From the NCBI GenBank assembly GCA_040902855.1, contig JBBDWN010000025.1:1-44958 (forward strand): a stretch of 44,958 nucleotides of DNA, read 5' to 3'. The translations under genes and the position numbers were made by a program. The stretch's first letter is position 1; every line of letters starts with the position of its first letter. The notes under the pieces are model-generated. The model was not told where the DNA came from. It saw only the letters and a program-made list of their open reading frames with translations, and ran no database searches. Below, piece by piece: positions 32,681-40,961 of the stretch. Origin of the DNA: DATHWB01 sp040902855. Its GTDB lineage: Bacteria; Actinomycetota; Acidimicrobiia; Spongiisociales; ZC4RG35.

Positions 32681-35293
32681 ATGGACTCGACTTCAATCCG
32701 ACGAACTTTTCTCGAATACTTCGCCGAACGCGGACACATCGTCCGGCCGTCGGCGTCGGTGATTCCGACCGATCCGACACTTCTCCTCGTCAACGCAGGC
32801 ATGGTTCCGTTCAAGCCCTACTTTCTGGGCGAAGAACCGGCTCCGTATCCGCGGGCGGTGTCGGTCCAGAAGTCGATCCGTACGATCGACATCGACATCA
32901 TCGGCACGACGGCCCGGCACATGTCGTTCTTCGAGATGATGGGCAACTTCTCATTCGGTGACTACTTCAAACCCGACGCCATGAAGTGGGCTCACAACCT
33001 CCTCACCGAAGGCTACGGACTCGACTCTGAGCGCCTTTGGTACACCGCCTACGAGCACGACGACGAGGCGGCAGAGCTCTGGCACACCCACGTCGGAATT
33101 CCGCGTGAGCGCATCCAGCGGGGAGGGAAGGACAACTTCTGGCAGATGGGCGTCCCGGGGCCGTGCGGGCCGTGTGCGGAGATCTTCTACGACCGGGGAC
33201 CGGAGCACGGGCCCGACGGCGGACCGATCGGCGGGGGAGAAGAGCGTTTCGTCGAAATCTGGAATCTCGTGTTCATGCAGAACATCCAGGACCGCCCTTA
33301 TCACGTCGTGGGCGATCTGCCGCGCAGGAACATCGACACCGGACTAGGCCTCGAACGACTGGCGATGATTCTCCAGGACGTTCCTTCCGGGTTCGACATC
33401 GACACGATGCGACCGGTTCGAGACGCGGCGGTGGCGTACACCGGTGTGGCCTACGGCGCCGACCCTGTGACTGACGTCTCGCTTCGGATCTTGTCCGATC
33501 ACGGACGGACGATGAGCGTCCTGATCGCCGACGGCGTCGTCCCCGCCAACGACGGACGTGGCTACGTTCTGCGACGCATCATCCGGCGGGCGGTACGTCA
33601 CGCCTGGCAGCTGGGAGGAGACGGGCTCGTGACGCCGAGGCTGGTCGAAGCGACCGTTGCCGCACTCGGCGACTGGTACACCGAGTTGGCGGATCGCCAG
33701 GACTTCATCGTCGACGTGGTGTCGCGAGAGGAGGACCGGTTCCGGCGCACGCTCGAGTCGGGACATCAACTTCTCGACTCCGAGTTGGAGGACACGGTTG
33801 GCGAGTTGTCAGGCTCTGTCGTCTTCAAGCTCCACGACACCTATGGATTTCCCATCGAACTGACGCGCGAGATCGCTTCCGAGCGGGGAACCTCAGTCGA
33901 CGAGGAGGGGTTCACCGCCGAGATGGAGGCACAGCGCCAGCGCGCCAAGAAGAATTGGAAGGGCGGCGACGCGGCTGCGCTTGGAGAGTTCTACCGCTCG
34001 GTGATGGAGGACGCCGGTCCGACCGATTTCCTCGGTTACGAACTCGATGCTGCGTCCGGCAGGATCCTCGCCCTCGTCGTCGACGGGGAACAAGTCGAGT
34101 CGGTCGACGCAGGACGCGAGGTCGAAGTATTCCTCGACAGGACTCCGTTCTATGCCGAGTCGGGGGGCCAGGTCGGTGACACTGGCTCGATCTCTACCGA
34201 GACCGGCACTGTGGACGTCTCTGATACCCAGCACGCAGTCCAGGGGTTTCACGGGCACCGGGGCATCGTCCGCACCGGGACGTTGCGGGTCGGCCAGGAG
34301 GCGGACCTGGTGATCGACAGCCCGCGGCGGGACCGGATTCGAAAGTCGCACACCGGTACCCACGTGTTGCACTGGGCACTGAGGGACGTGCTGGGTGACC
34401 ACGCGTCCCAGGCCGGTTCGCTTGTCGAGGCCGGACGCCTTCGCTTCGACTTCAGCCACTTCGCCGGCCTGAGCCGCGAGGAGACGAACGAGGTCGAGTC
34501 GCTGGCGACCCGCAAGCTGATCGCGAACCCGCACGTGCACACGGAAGTGACCACCCAGGACCGTGCCAAGGAAATGGGGGCATTGGCGTTCTTCGGCGAC
34601 AAGTACGGCGACACGGTGCGAGTCGTGAAGGTCGGTGAGTTCTCCGTCGAATTCTGCGGCGGCACGCACACGTCCGCCGCCGGCGAGGTCGGCCCGCTCG
34701 TCATCCTCTCTGAATCGTCGATCGGATCGAACATCCGACGGATCGAGGCCCTCACCGGCGAAGCGGCCTACGACCACCTCGTCGACGTGCGCGGACACCT
34801 CGATCAGGCCGGCTCACTTCTCCGCGCACCCGCATCCGAGGTGCCGGATCGCATTCGGGGGCTTCTCGACCGGGTGGACCGGCTCGAAGACGAAATGGAA
34901 GCGATACGTGGGCAACGGCGCAGCGAACTTGCATCGGAGCTCTGCGGCGAAGCTGTCCCGGTCGGCGAGAGCCGGTCTGTCGTCTCTTCCGTCGGGGAGT
35001 TGCCGCCGGATCAGCTTAGGCAGTTGGCGATCGGAGTCAGGGATCGGCTCGGATCAGGCGTGGTGGTTCTCGGGTCGACCTCGAATGGCAAGGGTGCGCT
35101 GGTCGCGGTCGTGACGGCCGATCTCGTCGAGACCGGCGTGTCCGCGTCTGACCTCCTGGCGCCGGCGGCGCGGGCGCTCGGCGGCGGAGGTTCGCGAGAT
35201 CCTGAACTCGCCCAGGCCGGTGGACCCCACGGGGATCAGCTGGCCCACGCGATCGACATTGCCCGCGACGAGGTCGGCCGGGCATTGGTGTGA
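32681..35293 (+). CDS. alaS: Alanyl-tRNA synthetase
   Basis: An 870-aa full-length class II synthetase. The catalytic domain begins with the RRTFLEYFAERGH pattern, the editing domain has the zinc-binding HTGTHVLH and CGGTH motifs, and the C-Ala/DHHA1 domain closes the protein. The alaS-ruvX-mltG order is conserved in bacteria. The stop overlaps ruvX as GTGA. Confidence 0.98.
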   Translation: MDSTSIRRTFLEYFAERGHIVRPSASVIPTDPTLLLVNAGMVPFKPYFLGEEPAPYPRAVSVQKSIRTIDIDIIGTTARHMSFFEMMGNFSFGDYFKPDAMKWAHNLLTEGYGLDSERLWYTAYEHDDEAAELWHTHVGIPRERIQRGGKDNFWQMGVPGPCGPCAEIFYDRGPEHGPDGGPIGGGEERFVEIWNLVFMQNIQDRPYHVVGDLPRRNIDTGLGLERLAMILQDVPSGFDIDTMRPVRDAAVAYTGVAYGADPVTDVSLRILSDHGRTMSVLIADGVVPANDGRGYVLRRIIRRAVRHAWQLGGDGLVTPRLVEATVAALGDWYTELADRQDFIVDVVSREEDRFRRTLESGHQLLDSELEDTVGELSGSVVFKLHDTYGFPIELTREIASERGTSVDEEGFTAEMEAQRQRAKKNWKGGDAAALGEFYRSVMEDAGPTDFLGYELDAASGRILALVVDGEQVESVDAGREVEVFLDRTPFYAESGGQVGDTGSISTETGTVDVSDTQHAVQGFHGHRGIVRTGTLRVGQEADLVIDSPRRDRIRKSHTGTHVLHWALRDVLGDHASQAGSLVEAGRLRFDFSHFAGLSREETNEVESLATRKLIANPHVHTEVTTQDRAKEMGALAFFGDKYGDTVRVVKVGEFSVEFCGGTHTSAAGEVGPLVILSESSIGSNIRRIEALTGEAAYDHLVDVRGHLDQAGSLLRAPASEVPDRIRGLLDRVDRLEDEMEAIRGQRRSELASELCGEAVPVGESRSVVSSVGELPPDQLRQLAIGVRDRLGSGVVVLGSTSNGKGALVAVVTADLVETGVSASDLLAPAARALGGGGSRDPELAQAGGPHGDQLAHAIDIARDEVGRALV

Positions 35294-35718
35294 GAGAGGG
35301 TCGCGTGCTCGCTTTCGATCCGGGTACGACGCGGATCGGGGTGGCGGTGAGCGACCCGCTTCGTATCGTGGCCAGTCCTCTCACCGTGGTCTCGGTCGAG
35401 GACTTCGAGGATCGGATCCGAACGCTGATCTCCGAATACCAACCGGCCATTCTCGTGGTCGGTCTTCCCGTGAGCCTCTCCGGCAGAGAGAACGCAGCGG
35501 CCGTTCGAGCTCGGGCATTTGGCACCCGCTTGGCCGAGATCACCGGGCTGCCGGTGGAGTTCGTGGACGAGCGATTCACGACCGCCACAGCGGAGTCGGC
35601 GATGCTGGAGGGAGGGGTCAAACGGCGAGATAGGCGGAGCAATGTCGATAAAGTCGCGGCAGCCGTGATTCTTCGGCACTTCCTCGACCGCCCTCCGCAA
35701 TTCGACCGCGACCGATGA
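35290..35718 (+). CDS. ruvX: Putative pre-16S rRNA nuclease RuvX (YqgF)
   Basis: A 142-aa RNase H-like nuclease. The N-terminal AFDPGTTRIGVAVSD motif, the VGLPVSLSGREN loop and the FVDERFTT segment are all seen. YqgF is implicated in 5' processing of 16S rRNA and was first predicted as a Holliday junction resolvase. The GTG start overlaps the alaS stop. Confidence 0.95.
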   Translation: MREGRVLAFDPGTTRIGVAVSDPLRIVASPLTVVSVEDFEDRIRTLISEYQPAILVVGLPVSLSGRENAAAVRARAFGTRLAEITGLPVEFVDERFTTATAESAMLEGGVKRRDRRSNVDKVAAAVILRHFLDRPPQFDRDR

Positions 35719-35725
35719 GAGAGAG

Positions 35726-36823
35726 ATGACCCAGCCGCCCATCCCGCCAGCGCCTCCGATGTGGCGCCTCGCGCGCCCCGTCCTGATCGTCGCTGTCGTC
35801 GTACTCGCCGGATATGGGTTGGTGTCCGTGGCATCGTCACTCGGCGCCCGGGTCGGCGACGGGATCACTGCGAGCGAGGACGAGGAGTTCGCAGAGATCG
35901 AACCCGGCCGCAGGGTCGAGGTCGTCATCCCGCCGGGCTCGAGCGCAGAGGCGATCGGGGAGATTCTTCGCGACGCCGGTCTCGTGCGGTCGGCTTCACA
36001 GTTCGAGACCGCTGTGCGGGCGGCGGGAGTCGACGCCATTCTCCAATCGGGAACCTACGAGCTCATCACCGGTTCGACGCTGCAGGAAATCATCGACGAG
36101 TTGCGCGCCGGCCCCAGGATCGTCGTGTTCGACGTGACGATCAGGGAGGGCCTGCGAGTCACCGAGATCATCGATGTATTGGCGGAGGCCTCGGGGCTCG
36201 ACCGGGCGGCTTTCGTCGCGGCGCTCCGATCCGGGCTTGTCGACACTGACCTCGTCGAACTGCCTGAGTCCCCGACTCTCGCTGATTGGGAGGGTCTGTT
36301 GTTTCCGGACACCTATCGCTTCAGCGAGGAGGCGACTCCGGCTGACATGCTCGGCAGGCTCGCAAACACGATGGAAGCGCGAATGGACGCCGTCGACTGG
36401 AGCGAACTGGAGGCCGCCGGCTTCACTCGCTACGAAGGGATCATCCTCGCTTCGCTCATCGAGAGCGAAGTGCGGGTGGCAGACGAACGCCCCATCGTCT
36501 CGTCGGTGTTGCGCAACCGTCTCGCCGATGGGGCCCGCCTCGACATCGATGCAACGGTGCTCTACGCCATGGATACTCGCGATCCTGCGGTCATCGACGT
36601 GGGATTCGAGTCCCCGTACAACACTCGCCTCGTTTCCGGCCTTCCACCAGGTCCGATCTCGGCGCCTGGACTATCGGCACTGAAGGCGGCTGCGAAGCCG
36701 GCCGATACCGAGTTTCGCTACTACGTCCTGGCAGACGAGGACGGTTCCCATGTGTTCGCGGTCACGCTCGAGGAGCACAACGCCAACGTGGCCGCGTCGC
36801 GAGAGGCCGGGGTCATCCCCTGA
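35726..36823 (+). CDS. mltG: Endolytic murein transglycosylase MltG (YceG-like)
   Basis: A 365-aa membrane-anchored peptidoglycan enzyme. One N-terminal helix (about 17-38) follows a Pro-rich cytoplasmic start. A LysM-like subdomain precedes the YceG catalytic domain with Glu246 in ASLIESEV. The conserved LPPGPISAPGLSALKAA and YYVLADEDGSHVFAVTLEEHN segments are present. It cuts nascent glycan strands and so sets their length. It starts 7 nt after ruvX. Confidence 0.96.
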   Translation: MTQPPIPPAPPMWRLARPVLIVAVVVLAGYGLVSVASSLGARVGDGITASEDEEFAEIEPGRRVEVVIPPGSSAEAIGEILRDAGLVRSASQFETAVRAAGVDAILQSGTYELITGSTLQEIIDELRAGPRIVVFDVTIREGLRVTEIIDVLAEASGLDRAAFVAALRSGLVDTDLVELPESPTLADWEGLLFPDTYRFSEEATPADMLGRLANTMEARMDAVDWSELEAAGFTRYEGIILASLIESEVRVADERPIVSSVLRNRLADGARLDIDATVLYAMDTRDPAVIDVGFESPYNTRLVSGLPPGPISAPGLSALKAAAKPADTEFRYYVLADEDGSHVFAVTLEEHNANVAASREAGVIP

Positions 36824-36843
36824 CCTTCGGCGAGCGCGGTGTC

Positions 36844-36849
36844 TAGCGT
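36844..36849 (+). promoter_or_regulatory. Candidate -10 box for a leaderless prepilin peptidase transcript
   Basis: TAGCGT ends 9 nt before the ATG at 36859; no Shine-Dalgarno sequence is seen in between. Confidence 0.33.
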
Positions 36850-36858
36850 CGCTCGTGT

Positions 36859-37596
36859 ATGAATTCGGTCATTCCAACTCTTCTCTTCGCGCTCGGACTT
36901 CTCTTGGGTCCCAGCCTCCACCACTTGGGGGTCCGCGCCGGGGTTCGGCGTTCCTTCGACGGCATCGGGCCACGGTGCGAGACATGTGAGATCCGACGTT
37001 TCCCTCTCGCTCGATCCTGTCACCGGGGACATCCGGTTCGACGACGAGAGCCGTGGATCTGGCTGACCTCAGGTGTGCTGTTCTTGGCCGCCGGCATCGC
37101 CACGTCGAATGAGCGGCTGCTGCTGCCTGCCTACCTCTTGGTCGCGGCGGTCTCGATCGTCCTCCTGATCACGGACATCGACCACAAGTTGATCCCCAAT
37201 CGTGTGCTGTATCCGGCGACGGCCGTCACTGTGGCACTCTTGGTTGTCGGCGCGCTTGCCGAGTCACGTGCGGATCGGCTCCTGCCCGCACTCATCGGTG
37301 GGGCGGGCTATTTCACGACGCTCTTCTTGGTGTACCTCGTGGCACGCGGTGGTTTCGGATTCGGAGACGTGAAACTCGCCTTCCTGCTCGGTGCCGTCAC
37401 GGCGTTCCAGTCACAGCGGACGGCGCTGCTCGCCGTGTTCTTCACCGGCATCATCGGTGGGATTCCTGCCATCGTCCTCCTCGTGTCGCGCAGGGCGAAA
37501 GGTTCGGACGAGATGCCGTATGGACCGCCGATGCTGGCGGGCGCCTGGGCGGCGTTGGTCTTCGGCGAAGCGTTCGGCCGGATGATCGTCGGATGA
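36859..37596 (+). CDS. Prepilin peptidase, A24 family
   Basis: A 245-aa polytopic membrane aspartic protease. The two catalytic aspartates are in TDIDHKLIPN (Asp106) and GFGFGD (Asp170). The N-terminal cytoplasmic loop keeps one CxxC (CETC, 40-43) and a single further Cys, so the usual four-Cys zinc knuckle is incomplete. No pilin or secretion-ATPase genes are in the window. A homologous gene sits in the same chromosomal neighbourhood (near aroE/aroC) in Mycobacterium, which suggests an ancestral orphan position. Its substrates must lie elsewhere. Confidence 0.9.
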   Translation: MNSVIPTLLFALGLLLGPSLHHLGVRAGVRRSFDGIGPRCETCEIRRFPLARSCHRGHPVRRREPWIWLTSGVLFLAAGIATSNERLLLPAYLLVAAVSIVLLITDIDHKLIPNRVLYPATAVTVALLVVGALAESRADRLLPALIGGAGYFTTLFLVYLVARGGFGFGDVKLAFLLGAVTAFQSQRTALLAVFFTGIIGGIPAIVLLVSRRAKGSDEMPYGPPMLAGAWAALVFGEAFGRMIVG

Positions 37597-37607
37597 CTCA
37601 GAGCCGT

Positions 37608-37613
37608 TAGCCT
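37608..37613 (+). promoter_or_regulatory. Candidate -10 box for a leaderless aroC-aroB transcript
   Basis: TAGCCT ends 8 nt before the aroC ATG at 37622 in a 25-nt gap; no ribosome-binding site is present. Confidence 0.37.
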
Positions 37614-37621
37614 CCTGGCGC

Positions 37622-38776
37622 ATGCTCCGATTTCTCACCGCCGGCGAGTCGCACGGGCCTGCGCTCGTAGCCATCGTCGAAGGTTTGCCGGCCGGACTTC
37701 CGGTGCTGATCGAGGAGATCGGGAGCGAACTGGCACGCCGTCGGCTGGGTTTCGGGCGGGGCGGACGGATGAAGATCGAGAAGGACGAACTGGAGATCCT
37801 CGGCGGTGTCCGGCATGGTCGGACACTGGGATCCCCGGTCGCGATCGTGATTCGAAACACCGAATACGAAGAGAAGTGGGCCGAGGAGATGAGTCCCCAT
37901 CCCGGGGAGCCGAAGAAACAACTGACAGCCCCCCGGCCCGGTCATGCCGATCTCGTCGGGATGATGAAGTACGACACCCATGACGCCCGGGACATCCTCG
38001 AACGGGCGTCGGCTCGAGAAACCGCCGCCCGCACCGTGGTGGGCTACCTCGCCAAGACACTGCTCGCGTCGATCGACGTGGCCGTTTTCAGTCATGTGGT
38101 CGCGATCGGGACAGTGTCCGCGCCGACGGATCGGTTGCCCTTGCCGACCGACCTCCCACGCATCGACGAGTCGCCTGTACGCGTCTTCGATGCAACGGCC
38201 GAAGAGGCGATGATTGTTGAGATCGAGGCCGCTCGGGCGGACCGCGACACGCTGGGCGGCGTGGTCGAAGTCCTGGCGTATGGGCTGCCTCCCGGTGTGG
38301 GGAGCCACGTGCATTGGGACCGAAAGCTCGACGGTCGGCTGGCCGAGGCCCTGATGTCGATCCAGGCGATCAAGGGTGTGGAAGTCGGGGACGGTTTCAC
38401 GACGGCGACACGCCGGGGTTCGGACGCCCACGACGAGTTGCATGTGTCCGATGCCGGTCCCGTCCGACACACCAATCGGGCGGGCGGAACGGAGGGGGGA
38501 ATGTCCAACGGCGATCCTCTCAGAGTGAGGGCGGCGATGAAGCCCATCTCGACCGTCCCACGCTCCCTGCAGACTGTCGATGTCGTGACGAAGGAGGCGA
38601 AGACCGCGTTCTACGAGCGGTCCGACGTCGTCGCTGTCCCCGCAGCCGGCGTGGTCGCCGAACAGATGGTGGCGATCGTCCTCGCCCAGGAGATCCAGCG
38701 TCAGTTCGGCGGAGACACGGTGGACGACCTTCGCCGCGCCGTTTCGGCGTATCGGACTCGTCTCGAATCCTTCTAG
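37622..38776 (+). CDS. aroC: Chorismate synthase
   Basis: A 384-aa FMN-dependent enzyme that makes chorismate from 5-enolpyruvylshikimate 3-phosphate, the last shikimate step. The N-terminal FLTAGESHGPALVAIVEGLPAG, the central RASARETAARTVVGYLAK and the AGGTEGGMSNGDPLRVRAAMKPIST segments are diagnostic. Its TAG stop overlaps the aroB GTG (TAGTG). Confidence 0.98.
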   Translation: MLRFLTAGESHGPALVAIVEGLPAGLPVLIEEIGSELARRRLGFGRGGRMKIEKDELEILGGVRHGRTLGSPVAIVIRNTEYEEKWAEEMSPHPGEPKKQLTAPRPGHADLVGMMKYDTHDARDILERASARETAARTVVGYLAKTLLASIDVAVFSHVVAIGTVSAPTDRLPLPTDLPRIDESPVRVFDATAEEAMIVEIEAARADRDTLGGVVEVLAYGLPPGVGSHVHWDRKLDGRLAEALMSIQAIKGVEVGDGFTTATRRGSDAHDELHVSDAGPVRHTNRAGGTEGGMSNGDPLRVRAAMKPISTVPRSLQTVDVVTKEAKTAFYERSDVVAVPAAGVVAEQMVAIVLAQEIQRQFGGDTVDDLRRAVSAYRTRLESF

Positions 38777-39792
38777 TGGACGCCATCAAGATCGCCGAAA
38801 CCTCAGAGGTCGTTTTCGGCCCCTTGCACGACGTGCTTCCTGAGCGCGTCGGGAGGGATGCGGCGGTATTCGTCACCCAGCCCGGAGTCGCGTCCGATGT
38901 CACCGCGAGACTGCTCACGGGTGCGGGCGACATCCGCACGCTGGTTCACGTCATCGCGGATCGCGAGGAAGCCAAGGAGCTCGAGTCGGTGGGGCGAATC
39001 TACGACGCTCTCGCCGACTTCAACCTGGGCCGTCACGACACGCTCGTGGGCGTGGGCGGCGGGGCCGCGACCGACGTCGCCGGATTCGTTGCTGCCACGT
39101 GGCTGCGCGGGGTGGAGTCAGTTCTCGTGCCGACAACGCTCCTTGCGGCGGTTGATGCCGCCATCGGCGGCAAGACCGGAATCAACCGGCGCGGCAAGAA
39201 CCTCGTCGGAGCCTTCTGGCTGCCCAGCCGAGTGTGCATCGACCTTGACTTGCTGGCACAACTCCCGGAGTCCCTTCTGCGCGAAGGGGCAGCCGAGACG
39301 CTGAAGGCGGGGCTTCTCGCAGATCCGGAAATTGTCACCGAATACGAACGATCGGGGCTTGGCGCCGACCTGCGCGTCGTGGTCCCTCGTGCCGTTGCAG
39401 TCAAGGCTGATGTGGTGAACGAAGACCTGACCGAGCAGGGCCGGCGTGCAATCCTCAACTTCGGGCACACGATCGGACATGCAGTCGAGGTGCTGGCGCC
39501 GATGGCCCACGGTCATGCGGTCGGTGTGGGGATGGTGGCGGCAGCAGTGCTCTCCCACGCCCGCTACGGCTTCGACCACCGGTGGCTGACCGCGCTCATC
39601 TTCGAGCTCGGACTGCCGGTGGCGGCGTCCGGGGTGTCACTCCGGGCGGGTCTCGATCTCGTCCAACGCGACAAGAAGCGCACCGCGGATGGCGTGCGGA
39701 TGGTTTTGCTCCGCTCCGTCGGAGATCCGGTCGTCGAATCCGTCTCGACCGAAGAGCTCGAGATCGCCATGCGGGCTGTCGGACTTTCCTGA
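38776..39792 (+). CDS. aroB: 3-dehydroquinate synthase
   Basis: A 338-aa NAD-dependent enzyme that converts DAHP to 3-dehydroquinate. The GVGGGAATDVAGFVAATWLRG nucleotide-binding region and zinc ligands in EGAAETLKAG, NFGHTIGHAVE and HGHAVGVGM are present. GTG 38776 overlaps the aroC stop; the longer frame upstream is inside aroC. In most actinobacteria aroK lies between aroC and aroB; here it is missing from this spot. Confidence 0.97.
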   Translation: MDAIKIAETSEVVFGPLHDVLPERVGRDAAVFVTQPGVASDVTARLLTGAGDIRTLVHVIADREEAKELESVGRIYDALADFNLGRHDTLVGVGGGAATDVAGFVAATWLRGVESVLVPTTLLAAVDAAIGGKTGINRRGKNLVGAFWLPSRVCIDLDLLAQLPESLLREGAAETLKAGLLADPEIVTEYERSGLGADLRVVVPRAVAVKADVVNEDLTEQGRRAILNFGHTIGHAVEVLAPMAHGHAVGVGMVAAAVLSHARYGFDHRWLTALIFELGLPVAASGVSLRAGLDLVQRDKKRTADGVRMVLLRSVGDPVVESVSTEELEIAMRAVGLS

Positions 39793-39809
39793 GGAGCGAA
39801 TCCGGCAGG

Positions 39810-39815
39810 TACCAT
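39810..39815 (+). promoter_or_regulatory. Candidate -10 box for efp-nusB
   Basis: TACCAT in the 100-nt aroB-efp gap. It would give a leader of about 70 nt containing a small 5-bp hairpin (CACCT 39830-39834 with AGGTG 39843-39847). Confidence 0.27.
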
Positions 39816-39892
39816 GCCGAATTCGACACCACCTCGTCTGCCAGGTGCACGAACACTTGAGCGCGATGCCCGCCCCGACATTCGGATGGATC

Positions 39893-40450
39893 ATGATCTC
39901 GACGAACGACGTACGCCCAGGAATGGCCCTCGACCTGCCCGATGGTCTCTTCTCCATCGTCCATTACGAACACGTCAAGCCCGGCAAGGGCAGGGCGTTC
40001 GTGCGAATGAAGCTGAAGAACGTCGAAACGGGGCAGGTCCTCGATCGCACGTTCCGGGCGGACGAGGACGTTCCACAGGCGTTCATCGACCGGCGTGACC
40101 ACCAGTTCCTGTACTCCGACGATCTCGGGTATCACTTCATGAACCTCGAGGACTACTCGCAGTTCGCACTCACCGCCACCGACGTTGGCGACGCGTCCGA
40201 CTTCCTTCTGGAAGGGATGACTGTCGTCCTGGCGATGTACCAAGGGAATCCGATTGGCGTGGAACTCCCCACCGCTGTCGAACTCGAGGTGACGTATGCC
40301 GAGCCCGCAGTGAAAGGCAACACCGTCTCGGGTGCCACCAAGCTCGTCAAGGTGCAGACCGGGATCGACGTCCAGGTGCCTCTCTTCGTCGAACAAGGCG
40401 ACCGCATCAAAGTGGACACCCGGTCGGGCGAGTATCTGACGCGCGTGTGA
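39893..40450 (+). CDS. efp: Translation elongation factor P
   Basis: A 185-aa three-domain protein that rescues ribosomes stalled at polyproline. The KOW-like N-domain starts MISTNDVRPGM and carries the tip loop KPGKGRAF, with Lys32 at the position that is modified in other bacteria. The C-terminal GDRIKVDTRSGEYLTRV is standard. ATG 39893 gives the canonical length; ATG 39866 would add nine residues. The efp-nusB-pyr order matches other actinobacteria. Its stop overlaps nusB. Confidence 0.96.
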   Translation: MISTNDVRPGMALDLPDGLFSIVHYEHVKPGKGRAFVRMKLKNVETGQVLDRTFRADEDVPQAFIDRRDHQFLYSDDLGYHFMNLEDYSQFALTATDVGDASDFLLEGMTVVLAMYQGNPIGVELPTAVELEVTYAEPAVKGNTVSGATKLVKVQTGIDVQVPLFVEQGDRIKVDTRSGEYLTRV

Positions 40451-40812
40451 CCGAACCTCGCGAACGCGCCGTTCAGGAACTGTACGAGGCCGACCAGGTC
40501 GATTCTTGGGAAGCTCCCTCCGACCTCCAGGGTCGAGCTTTGCGGCTCACCCAGGGCGTCCTGGGACATCGAGATCAACTGGACGAGGCCATCGCTGCTG
40601 TTGCCGATCGGTGGACGGTGGATCGCATGCCGGTGGTCGACCGGGCGGTGCTCCGCTTGGCGCTCTACGAGCTCAGGTTCTGTCCTGATGTGCCGACCGC
40701 AGTCGTGCTCAACGAGGCCGTCCGCATCGTCAAGGCATTCTCGACCGAGCACTCCGGTCGTTTCGTCAACGGCGTCCTCGCAGCCCTCGCCAGGTCTGAG
40801 CGACCCCAATGA
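40447..40812 (+). CDS. nusB: Transcription antitermination factor NusB
   Basis: A 121-aa all-helical protein. It shows the N-terminal RERAVQELYEAD (RNA-binding arginine-rich helix), the central RMPVVDRAVLRLALYEL and the C-terminal GRFVNGVLAAL. It joins NusE/S10 on boxA RNA during rRNA transcription. The GTG start overlaps the efp stop; here the N-terminus is short, which is normal. Confidence 0.95.
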   Translation: MTEPRERAVQELYEADQVDSWEAPSDLQGRALRLTQGVLGHRDQLDEAIAAVADRWTVDRMPVVDRAVLRLALYELRFCPDVPTAVVLNEAVRIVKAFSTEHSGRFVNGVLAALARSERPQ

Positions 40813-40864
40813 AAGGACGCGGCGCCGTCTGAAAGGGCCCGCGTTTGGGCGGTCGCCGACCGGC

Positions 40865-40870
40865 TAGAGT
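40865..40870 (+). promoter_or_regulatory. Candidate -10 box for the pyr operon
   Basis: TAGAGT lies about 19 nt before the PyrR-binding hairpin, so a transcript starting near 40877 would carry the whole regulatory leader. A -35 element is not convincing (GTTTGG near 40843). Confidence 0.4.
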
Positions 40871-40884
40871 CGCCGCAGACCTTT

Positions 40885-40913
40885 AAAGCCGGTCCTGTGA
40901 GGCCGGGAAGGAG
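40885..40913 (+). promoter_or_regulatory. PyrR-binding RNA element overlapping a ribosome-binding site
   Basis: The RNA folds as CCGG-U-CC (40889-40895), loop UGUGA (40896-40900) and GGCCGG (40901-40906), a 6-bp stem with a bulged U. The UCCxGxGAGG core matches the binding loop recognised by PyrR, as in Bacillus and mycobacterial pyr leaders. The ribosome-binding site GGGAAGGAG (40905-40913) begins inside the 3' arm. Binding of PyrR with UMP would be expected to hide the site and reduce translation, as shown in mycobacteria. No terminator/antiterminator pair with a T-run follows, which favours translational control. Confidence 0.78.
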
Positions 40914-40919
40914 ACATTG

Positions 40920-40961
40920 ATGTCGCACATCTCGCCGCGGGGTTTGAAATGCCCCGTGTGA
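40920..40961 (+). CDS. Putative 13-residue pyr leader peptide
   Basis: The strong AAGGAG of the leader is spaced 6 nt from this ATG, not from pyrR. The reading frame encodes MSHISPRGLKCPV and ends in TGA, whose last base is the first base of a pyrR ATG (TGATG at 40959-40963). This geometry predicts that ribosomes loaded at the PyrR-regulated site translate the leader and re-initiate at pyrR. A hairpin (G39-G42 with C52-C55, plus CACAT 40926-40930 with GTGTG 40956-40960) would close the pyrR start unless the leader is translated. No homologues are known to me; a sequencing frameshift is the main alternative. Confidence 0.45.
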   Translation: MSHISPRGLKCPV

